From: an uncultured Holdemania sp.
Lineage (GTDB): Bacteria > Bacillota_I > Bacilli_A > Erysipelotrichales > Erysipelotrichaceae
DNA length: 52,278 bases
Reading direction: 5' to 3'
NCBI GenBank assembly: GCA_947037125.1
Contig: CAMQTJ010000009.1
Coordinates: forward strand, 1 to 52,278
Position 1 is the first letter of the stretch; each line of letters starts with the position of its first letter. The notes under the pieces were generated by a model. It made no database searches, had not been told where the DNA came from, and worked only from the letters and a program-made list of their open reading frames with translations. This document shows positions 44,338 to 50,601 of the stretch, piece after piece. The position numbers and the translations under genes were made by a program.

Positions 44338-45229
44338 ATACTTTACCTAAACACGATCTATAATAGTCCATCTTAGCTTTTAAATTGTTAACTAATTGTG
44401 AACATTCTATATCACTTCCATATTGACCCAATGTAATATTAGGTTTAGTTGAACCATGAAAATCAGAACCCATTGTCATTAATAAATTATTTTCTAAACA
44501 TATATCATAATAAAACTGACGGTCAATTTCTTGATGATAATTACTATAAACCTCAAAACCATCAATGTTATCATCAATTAGTTGTTGTACCAAATCAATT
44601 TCATTTCTAATTGTAGCTTTGGGATGTGCACAAATTGCAACACCACCACTTTGATGTATTAGTTTAATTATATCAATATGCCTAGGTAAATTCATTTCAA
44701 CATAACCCCATTTATTTAAAGATAGATTATCCCAATAAAACTTTTCAAGTGGACCATCTGACTTAATGCCCGTTTGATAAATTTCCAATTGTTCATTAAC
44801 AATATCCTTCAATAAAATTTTAGTTATTTCAACACTTGTATAAGGTCTACCAATACGTGTTATTGACTTAATTTTCTCAACATTTAAATCACAATTATAA
44901 TACTTATTTATCACTTTAATTCTTTCTTCACCTATTCTTTGAAATTCATTTATATAATTTTGCTTTATATCTATAAAAATAGGATTATTTAAATCGATCC
45001 CATAACCTAACACATGTATAATTTCATTATTAAAAAAGCAATCAATCTCAATAGCACTAATTGTTTCTATTTCATTTGATTTTAGGGCACTAATCGCCCC
45101 TAAAACTTCATTGTGATCAGCTATTGCAATCACATCAATACCCTTTTTTATTGCATCTTTAATAATACTATCTACACTATTTAGTGCATCAAAACTATGT
45201 TCACTATGAATATGTAAGTCTGCTTTCAT
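44330..45229 (-). CDS. PHP-domain phosphoesterase
   Basis: 299 residues of the polymerase-and-histidinol-phosphatase fold. Metal-binding motifs are ADLHIHSEHSFDA, VIAIADHNEVLGA, the late CAHPKA and GSDFHG, all in normal order. Relatives hydrolyse nucleoside bisphosphates (pAp) or trim RNA; which applies here is unknown, though pAp or pApA breakdown beside gdpP is an attractive possibility. The start is placed at the ATG at 45229, six bases after GGAG; the longer frame to 45298 would run back into the rpsR terminator. Overlaps yybS by eight bases. Confidence 0.85.
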   Translation of the reverse strand: MKADLHIHSEHSFDALNSVDSIIKDAIKKGIDVIAIADHNEVLGAISALKSNEIETISAIEIDCFFNNEIIHVLGYGIDLNNPIFIDIKQNYINEFQRIGEERIKVINKYYNCDLNVEKIKSITRIGRPYTSVEITKILLKDIVNEQLEIYQTGIKSDGPLEKFYWDNLSLNKWGYVEMNLPRHIDIIKLIHQSGGVAICAHPKATIRNEIDLVQQLIDDNIDGFEVYSNYHQEIDRQFYYDICLENNLLMTMGSDFHGSTKPNITLGQYGSDIECSQLVNNLKAKMDYYRSCLGKVCE

Positions 45230-45280
45230 ATAATTCTCCATTCTAAATAATATATAAATTAAAATAAATAAATAATAATA

Positions 45281-45309
45281 AAAAAAATAAACTCCCACAT
45301 AGTGAGAGC
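45281..45309 (-). terminator. Terminator of the rpsF-ssb-rpsR operon
   Basis: CTCTCAC and GTGGGAG (one G-U) pair around TAT on the minus strand and are followed by TTTATTTTTTTT. It starts eight bases after the rpsR stop. Confidence 0.85.
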
Positions 45310-45316
45310 TTATAAA

Positions 45317-45547
45317 TTAATCGTTAACGTAAGGTAATAAAGCCATTTCACGAGCACGTTTAATAGATGTAGCTAACATACGTTGGTATTTAGCACGAGT
45401 TCCAGTAACACGTCTTGGAATAATTTTACCGTTTGCAGAAATAAATCTTTTTAATAATTCAATATCTTTATAGTCGATAGTTGTGATTCCAGTTTTTGTG
45501 AAAAAACAAACTTTTTTACGACCCATTCTTTGTTTTTTGAATGCCAT
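45317..45547 (-). CDS. rpsR: 30S ribosomal protein S18
   Basis: 76 residues, complete bS18. Recognised by [21 protein letters not shown], the conserved [20 protein letters not shown] and [16 protein letters not shown]. It pairs with S6 on the 30S platform. There are no zinc-binding Cys pairs at the N-terminus (only one Cys), so it is the zinc-free type. Last gene of the operon, 17 bases after ssb. Confidence 0.97.
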   Translation of the reverse strand: MAFKKQRMGRKKVCFFTKTGITTIDYKDIELLKRFISANGKIIPRRVTGTRAKYQRMLATSIKRAREMALLPYVND

Positions 45548-45564
45548 AATAAATCTCCTTTCGA

Positions 45565-46083
45565 TTAAAATGGAAGATCATCACTTGATATATCAAGTGT
45601 ATGTCCCGAACCAAAGTCAGCAAATGCATCGTTTGAACCAAAGTTATCATTAGATGGAGCATCAAATCCTGTTGAACTTGGCGCACTATCATAATTGTTA
45701 CTTGGATTAAAACCATAATCATTATTTTGAGTATTTGGTCTATTTGTATTTGTATTTGAAGAACTTGATTTAGACTCTAACATTTGAACACTGTCACAAA
45801 CTATTTCAGTAACGTATACACGTTTACCAGAAGCATCATCATAATTACGAGTTTGGATACGACCTTCAACTCCAACTAAACTACCCTTTTGAGAATATTT
45901 AGCTAGAAAGTCTGCAGATTGACGCCAAGCAACACAATTAATAAAATCAGCTGTTTGTTCATTTTGTCCAGAAACACGACGATTACAAGCCACAGTAAAT
46001 GTTGCAACTGAAAGATTGCTAGAAGTTTTCTTTAAATTAATTTCTTTAGTAAGTCTGCCTACTAAAATAACTTTATTTATCAT
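45565..46083 (-). CDS. ssb: Single-stranded DNA-binding protein
   Basis: 172 residues. The OB-fold domain (about 1-108) includes [46 protein letters not shown] and [15 protein letters not shown] low-complexity Asn/Ser/Gly/Asp tail leads to the acidic tip SSDDLPF, the docking site for replication and repair partners. It sits between rpsF and rpsR as in most Bacillota. Confidence 0.96.
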   Translation of the reverse strand: MINKVILVGRLTKEINLKKTSSNLSVATFTVACNRRVSGQNEQTADFINCVAWRQSADFLAKYSQKGSLVGVEGRIQTRNYDDASGKRVYVTEIVCDSVQMLESKSSSSNTNTNRPNTQNNDYGFNPSNNYDSAPSSTGFDAPSNDNFGSNDAFADFGSGHTLDISSDDLPF

Positions 46084-46098
46084 ATTAGTACCTATCTC

Positions 46099-46383
46099 TT
46101 AGTCTTTGTTTATAACCATGAAACGAACTACTTGTTTGTTGATACGCATTAAACGATTGAATTCAACTAGACATGCATTTTCACATTCAACATTGATTAC
46201 TGCATAATAACCTCTAGTCATGTTTTCGATTTTGTAAGCAAATTCTTTAACTCCCCACTCGTCAACTTTAGTAATTGTACCATTATTAGTAGTTACAATT
46301 CCATGAATGTTGTCGATTGCAGCAGTACGTGCTGAATCTTCAAGTGATGCGTTAAGAATGTACATAATTTCGTATTTTTTCAT
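46099..46383 (-). CDS. rpsF: 30S ribosomal protein S6
   Basis: 94 residues, bS6. Conserved parts are YEIMYILNASLED, the KVDEWGVKEFAYKIENMTRGYY segment (seen here over about 40-62) and VEFNRLMRINKQVVRFMVI. First gene of the operon with ssb and rpsR. AAGGAGGTG precedes the ATG. Expression may be adjusted through the hairpin leader at 46384-46458. Confidence 0.97.
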   Translation of the reverse strand: MKKYEIMYILNASLEDSARTAAIDNIHGIVTTNNGTITKVDEWGVKEFAYKIENMTRGYYAVINVECENACLVEFNRLMRINKQVVRFMVINKD

Positions 46384-46458
46384 TTCTGTACACCTCCTTA
46401 TGGTCTGTGGCCTATAATCAAGTTATAGACAAGTAGGAATATCAGACGATATATCCTG
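46384..46458 (-). promoter_or_regulatory. Structured leader of rpsF, possible S6:S18 binding motif
   Basis: In the 75-base leader, GTCTATAA pairs with TTATAGGC (one G-U) around CTTGA. GGCCACAGACC follows, and its AGAC can instead pair with the first GTCT. A hairpin just before the Shine-Dalgarno site with a CC..ACC element recalls the S6:S18 autoregulatory motif known upstream of rpsF in many bacteria. I cannot confirm the consensus by eye. Confidence 0.4.
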
Positions 46459-46464
46459 TTTATA

Positions 46465-46493
46465 ATCATACCAAAAATATCCTCTTTTGTAAA
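46465..46493 (-). promoter_or_regulatory. Sigma-A promoter of rpsF-ssb-rpsR
   Basis: TTTACA (46493-46488), a 17-base spacer ending in TGG and TATGAT (46470-46465) on the minus strand: both a good -35 and an extended -10. Confidence 0.8.
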
Positions 46494-46518
46494 CACATAT
46501 ATGCATTTTTAACTATTT

Positions 46519-46540
46519 AAAGGTAATTAACGACCTTTTT
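46519..46540. terminator. Weak stem-loop between alaT and the rpsF promoter
   Basis: aaaggt and acctttt pair around eight bases. The T run is short on the minus strand, so termination of the alaT operon here is doubtful. Confidence 0.3.
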
Positions 46541-46554
46541 CTAGTATAAAATAA

Positions 46555-47727
46555 TTAAACTGATTTTATATTGACTAAAAATTCTTCAATTCTTTCCAAA
46601 GCCACTTTTATTTCATCAATGCTATAAGCGTATGAAATACGTATAAATCCTTCACCTGCTGCACCAAATGCCGTCCCTGGAACTACCGCAACTTTTTGTT
46701 GTTGTAATAATTGTTCACAAAATTGTTCACTTGTTAACCCAGTTTCTTTAATTGATGGAAAAACATAAAAAGCACCTTTTGGCATAAAACATTTTAAACC
46801 AATACGATTAAGGTTATTCACAATGAAATTACGACGCATATGAAAAGATTCGCACATTTCTATTACGGCATTATCACCATTTTTACTAGCCTCAACAGCT
46901 GCAATTTGACCGATAACACTTGCACACATCGATGAATATTGATGAATCATTAAAAAAGCATTAATCAATGTTTCATTAGCACATAAATAACCAATACGCC
47001 ATCCTGTCATTGCATAAGCTTTAGAATAACCACTCATTAAAATTACTTGATCCTTAATTTCATCAAATGAAGCTATAGAACAAAACTTACCATCATATGT
47101 AAGTTCTGCATATATTTCATCACTTATTACAAATATTTCTTTTTCTTTTATAATGTCAACTATTTCAACATAATCTTCATAACTCATAACTCCGCCTGTA
47201 GGATTTGAAGGATAATTTAAAAATAATATTTTAGTCTTGTCACTAATTGCATCAAGCAACATTTGTTTAGTTAACTTAAATTCATTGTCTACTTTCGCCT
47301 CTACCAAAACACACGTACCACCCGCAAGTTTAACTAAAGGTTCATAAGCAACATAACTTGGAGTAATAATAATAACCTCATCACCCTGATTCAACAGTGA
47401 ACGAAAAACTAAATCTATTCCCTCACTTGCACCACTTGTAACAATGATTTCACTGTTTGGATTATATAAAACATCAAATCGACGATTCAAATATTTACTA
47501 ATTTCAGTTCTTAATTCCAATAGACCTAAATTACTTGTATAAAAAGTATTACCTTTTTCAATTGCATAAATAGCTTCACTTCTAATGTGCCAAGGAGTAG
47601 CAAAATCTGGTTCTCCAACACCTAATGAAACAACACCTTCCATTGTATTAGCTAGATCAAAAAACTTCCTAATACCTGATTTAGGCGTATTTTTCACAAC
47701 CTCATTTAATTTATCGTAAATTATCAT
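46555..47727 (-). CDS. alaT: Class I aminotransferase, AlaT/YugH-like
   Basis: 390 residues. Motifs are the start SGIRKFFDLANTMEGVVSLG, the ATPxH-like FATPWHIRSEA, the carboxylate-binding NYPSNPTGGVMS, the cofactor Asp/Tyr in ISDEIYAELTY, the PLP Lys in SGYSKAYAMTGWRIGYLC and the final Arg in GEGFIRISYAYS. This layout is that of the YugH/PatA group. The gene follows an Lrp-type regulator with a four-base overlap, the same pairing as alaR-alaT in B. subtilis, where the enzyme is an alanine transaminase. On that basis it probably makes L-alanine from pyruvate and glutamate; aspartate or aromatic activity is not excluded. Confidence 0.85.
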   Translation of the reverse strand: MIIYDKLNEVVKNTPKSGIRKFFDLANTMEGVVSLGVGEPDFATPWHIRSEAIYAIEKGNTFYTSNLGLLELRTEISKYLNRRFDVLYNPNSEIIVTSGASEGIDLVFRSLLNQGDEVIIITPSYVAYEPLVKLAGGTCVLVEAKVDNEFKLTKQMLLDAISDKTKILFLNYPSNPTGGVMSYEDYVEIVDIIKEKEIFVISDEIYAELTYDGKFCSIASFDEIKDQVILMSGYSKAYAMTGWRIGYLCANETLINAFLMIHQYSSMCASVIGQIAAVEASKNGDNAVIEMCESFHMRRNFIVNNLNRIGLKCFMPKGAFYVFPSIKETGLTSEQFCEQLLQQQKVAVVPGTAFGAAGEGFIRISYAYSIDEIKVALERIEEFLVNIKSV

Positions 47728-48212
47728 GCTGCTACCTTAAGACGATTAAATTCACTTGTTTTTTCTTCTAACATAACACCTTCAATTTTATAAGGTTTAA
47801 GTACAAAACTTGTAATAGTGCCTTTAACCCCATGGATAGGAGCAAGTTTTTCATGAACAAATGTTGCCACTTCCTTCATTGTACGTCCCTTAATTATAAC
47901 AGTGAACTCATGTTTACCACTCATTAAATATAATGTTGCCACTTCAGGATATTGAACAATTTGTTTTGCTACATTATCATAACCATGTTCTTTTTCAGGC
48001 GTTGCATCAACTTCAATTATTGCCATAACCTTTTCTTGACAAGTTTTATCCCAATTAATTATCGTGTGAAAACCACAAATAATTTTATCTTGTTTTAGTT
48101 TCTCAATTGTTTTATTAACACTAACTTCATCACTATTTAAAATATCAGCTAAATCACTAACAGTTTGACGTCCATTTAATTCTAAAGCATTAAGCAACAT
48201 TAACTCATTCAT
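47724..48212 (-). CDS. alaR: Lrp/AsnC-family regulator, AlaR/YugG-like
   Basis: 162 residues. An N-terminal winged helix (NALELNGRQTVSDLADILN, then SVNKTIEKLKQDKIICGFHT) is joined to a C-terminal ligand-sensing RAM/ACT domain (VMAIIEVDATPEKEHGYDNV, LYLMSGKHEFTVIIKG). The start at 48212 fits AGGTG seven bases upstream and leaves four bases after femX; a longer frame from 48239 would overlap it. Its overlap with the aminotransferase gene suggests it controls this operon, perhaps in response to alanine, as AlaR does for alaT. A short extension TSFVLKPYKIEGVMLEE follows the sensing domain. Confidence 0.87.
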   Translation of the reverse strand: MNELMLLNALELNGRQTVSDLADILNSDEVSVNKTIEKLKQDKIICGFHTIINWDKTCQEKVMAIIEVDATPEKEHGYDNVAKQIVQYPEVATLYLMSGKHEFTVIIKGRTMKEVATFVHEKLAPIHGVKGTITSFVLKPYKIEGVMLEEKTSEFNRLKVAA

Positions 48213-48216
48213 ATTT

Positions 48217-49242
48217 TCACCTAATTTTTCTAAATGCATAACTTGATATAAAACTTAATAACGGATAAGTATATGCATTAAATTCCCCTATCCTTACATC
48301 AATCAAAGGTTTAAAAGCTGATTTAAACATTGTAAGTCCATCATCTAAAGTACCTGCAACACCACCAAAATTAAATTCACTACACCCGCGTTCACTAGCT
48401 TTTTGAATAGCTGTGTATCTTAATGGATAAGTTGAATTTGTATGCTTATATTCATCTAAATATCCTGAATATAAAAGTTCTGCACAATTAGAAAACTCTA
48501 CAACCAACACTGCACTAATAGGCAAATCATCTAAATACCCAACATAAATATGTGCTAAATCACCAAATGCTGTAAGCATTTCGTCAAAATATTGTTTATT
48601 TCTAAGTTTAATTTGATGTCTATTCTCTGTCGAATGTAACATATCAATTAAAATATCTATTTCATCATGACTTACTTCATTAATTATTACACCTTTATTA
48701 AAACTTGCACGGACCTTTTTCAAAGTCTTTTTAGGAATAATATTATCGTAATCATTTAATGGTAGAGATAACTGAATTCTTGGTTGAATAGTATCTTTAA
48801 TACCTAAATTGTAACCATTATGATGATATTTATATTGTTTATAAAATTTAACACTTTCATCATCACTTACATCTTTAACTAATTCTTTATCATCAAAATC
48901 GATACTTTTAAGTTTAGTATTTGGATCAATTTTTAATAGCAATACTTTTTTACTACGACAATACAAACGCATTTTTTCTAACATAAAACCCAAAATTTCA
49001 GTATTTTTAACATCACAAATAACACCTCTTGGTGAATAAGCAAATTTAAAACCAAATTTTATATCTCTTATTAAAATTAAAGATACCGCCATAAGTTGGC
49101 CATTTACTTTAACTCCACATACAACATAATCCCAATTACTTTTACATTTAGTCCACATGCTACTTTGATATATACTTCCTATTTCACTATTTTGCGAAAA
49201 AGTATCTAATTGTTCCAATGAAACATTTGTTATAAATTCCAT
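48217..49242 (-). CDS. femX: FemX/FemAB-family aminoacyltransferase for peptidoglycan bridges
   Basis: About 341 residues of the double-GNAT Fem fold, which moves amino acids from aminoacyl-tRNA to the lipid-linked peptidoglycan precursor. Recognised parts are IYQSSMWTKCKSNWDYVVCGV, FKFAYSPRGVIC, a central KKTLKKVRASFNKG and the family's C-terminal signature EFNFGGVAG followed by GLTMFKSAFKP. It lacks the long coiled-coil arm of FemA/FemB, so it is nearer FemX or MurM. The start is the ATG at 49242, with AAGGA ten bases upstream; a GTG at 49251 is possible. It heads the femX-alaR-alaT operon. The amino acid added is not known; alanine is a fair guess from context. Confidence 0.85.
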   Translation of the reverse strand: MEFITNVSLEQLDTFSQNSEIGSIYQSSMWTKCKSNWDYVVCGVKVNGQLMAVSLILIRDIKFGFKFAYSPRGVICDVKNTEILGFMLEKMRLYCRSKKVLLLKIDPNTKLKSIDFDDKELVKDVSDDESVKFYKQYKYHHNGYNLGIKDTIQPRIQLSLPLNDYDNIIPKKTLKKVRASFNKGVIINEVSHDEIDILIDMLHSTENRHQIKLRNKQYFDEMLTAFGDLAHIYVGYLDDLPISAVLVVEFSNCAELLYSGYLDEYKHTNSTYPLRYTAIQKASERGCSEFNFGGVAGTLDDGLTMFKSAFKPLIDVRIGEFNAYTYPLLSFISSYAFRKIR

Positions 49243-49264
49243 ATAAATCACATCCTTATTGATT

Positions 49265-49273
49265 ATTATACCA
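49265..49273 (-). promoter_or_regulatory. Extended -10 promoter element of femX
   Basis: TGGTATAAT on the minus strand, 23 bases before the ATG. The -35 region is poor. Confidence 0.55.
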
Positions 49274-49424
49274 CCAAATCACCTATTTATCATACAAAAA
49301 ATAATTCATTATCAGACGTAAATATATTATACAATTTGACTACAATTTAATTATTATATTTCAACATTACCATTAAAATAAAAATATAAATAATGTTATC
49401 TTTTAATTGTATTCTTAATATTTG

Positions 49425-49433
49425 TGATATAAT
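49425..49433 (+). promoter_or_regulatory. Extended -10 promoter element of the lipoprotein gene
   Basis: TGATATAAT, the same nine bases as before pgcA, about 130 bases before the ATG at 49563. Several other TA-rich matches lie nearer the gene, so the choice is uncertain. Confidence 0.4.
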
Positions 49434-49562
49434 TAATATATAAGATTTAATATTTTATAACATTTACGTAATACTTTAATAATTTAAATATAATTCATAA
49501 TTATAAAGTTAGTAAAATAATTGTTATTAAAACCTATGACCAAATAAACTAAGGAGAATCAT

Positions 49563-50192
49563 ATGAAATCAATAATCAAAGTAATCTTATTTTGTTTCCT
49601 ATTAACAAATATTTCAGGATGCACATCAAAATCAACTATTACTCAGATATCTTTAGATCCAACAACTAAATTGGATGATGTTTATTTAGAGGCTTTAGAT
49701 GACTTTAATATTCCATCAAATTATGTTACGATATATGAATTTAATAAAGATATAAAGCAATTCGGCGTTAATTTATCAGCAACAAATTACATGCAAGATA
49801 CAGTTTTTGATGAAAATAAATTCGAATTTAAAAATGATAGTTCAAAAAGCTTTACGATGATAAATGCTGTTGATGATACTTCACAACGTGTAGCTATAAT
49901 TCAAGATAATAAAATTTTATTTGAAGCTACAATAGATTTAAACGATATTTTAGATGAACATATAAATCGTAGTAATGTAGGTATAAGAACAAATATGAAG
50001 TCTAATAACAGCATTTTTAACAAACGTATTACAAATGTATCCGCGAATAAAGAAACATTAATGTATTACAGTATCTATACACCTTTAGGTGGTGGTGGTA
50101 GTTTTATGTATTTTGCTCATGATATTGATCCCTTTTATGATGTTGAAGAATTTGAATATATTATTACTTGTGTAATTGAATTTGCTTATTAA
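49563..50192 (+). CDS. Lipoprotein of unknown function
   Basis: 209 residues with a lipoprotein signal (lipobox ISGC, Cys about 20) and an AAGGAG Shine-Dalgarno site. The mature part is mostly predicted beta strand with an exposed Gly run (LGGGGSFMYF) near the end. No domain is recognised. It is alone on the plus strand between femX and a surface-protein gene, with its own promoter and terminator. Confidence 0.75.
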   Translation: MKSIIKVILFCFLLTNISGCTSKSTITQISLDPTTKLDDVYLEALDDFNIPSNYVTIYEFNKDIKQFGVNLSATNYMQDTVFDENKFEFKNDSSKSFTMINAVDDTSQRVAIIQDNKILFEATIDLNDILDEHINRSNVGIRTNMKSNNSIFNKRITNVSANKETLMYYSIYTPLGGGGSFMYFAHDIDPFYDVEEFEYIITCVIEFAY

Positions 50193-50198
50193 ATAAAT

Positions 50199-50258
50199 AA
50201 AGTATACCAAACAGTGTGAATTATGATTTCACACATAAGTTTGTGTATACTTTTTTTT
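50199..50258 (+). terminator. Terminator of the lipoprotein gene
   Basis: aaagtatac pairs with gtatacttt as the outer stem, with inner stems AAAC/GTTT and TGTGAA/TTCACA, then eight T. It begins seven bases after the stop. Confidence 0.8.
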
Positions 50259-50510
50259 GTAATATCATTAATAGAATATAACTTATTTTCATTTAATTTT
50301 ATTAAAACATTCAAAAAATTAATTCTTATATTAGTTGATTTACATTTTTTAATTATAACTTTTAATTAATGTATACAATGATTTTTTTGTGTATTATATA
50401 AACAAAATTCAATTTAACTTCAAACAATAAGCTTTAAAACTAATATCTGTCATTACACCTGTACTTAATAGTATAATTCCACAATATAATAACTATTAAA
50501 AAAATGAAAT

Positions 50511-50552
50511 AAAAAACAAGGTATACACATATATTTTATATATATACCTTGT
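50511..50552 (-). terminator. Terminator of the Big_2 surface-protein gene
   Basis: ACAAGGTATA pairs with TATACCTTGT around a 17-base TA-rich loop and is followed by six T on the minus strand. Confidence 0.8.
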
Positions 50553-50601
50553 GGGTGATTATTCACTAAATTTGAAAAATCAAAATCAGTCAATTATTTT
50601 G

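Larger units (their letters stand above)
49243..49562. other. Intergenic region between divergent femX and lipoprotein genes
   Basis: 320 bases, very AT-rich. It holds the femX extended -10 element and, in the other direction, TGATATAAT at 49425-49433. No RNA gene, riboswitch or clear operator was seen. Confidence 0.6.
50193..50601. other. Intergenic region between convergent lipoprotein and surface-protein genes
   Basis: 409 bases holding a terminator for each gene (50199-50258 and 50511-50552). The middle part (about 50260-50510) is featureless AT-rich sequence. Confidence 0.6.

Noticed and set aside
45230-45298. N-terminal extension of the PHP protein with a Tyr/Phe/Leu-rich helix
   Set aside because: The extension would cover the rpsR terminator and lacks a Shine-Dalgarno site; GGAG before the ATG at 45229 fits better.
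45516-45722. Frame overlapping ssb and rpsR
   Set aside because: It lies out of frame within the acidic tail of ssb, is Met/Leu/Gln-rich, and has no initiation signal.
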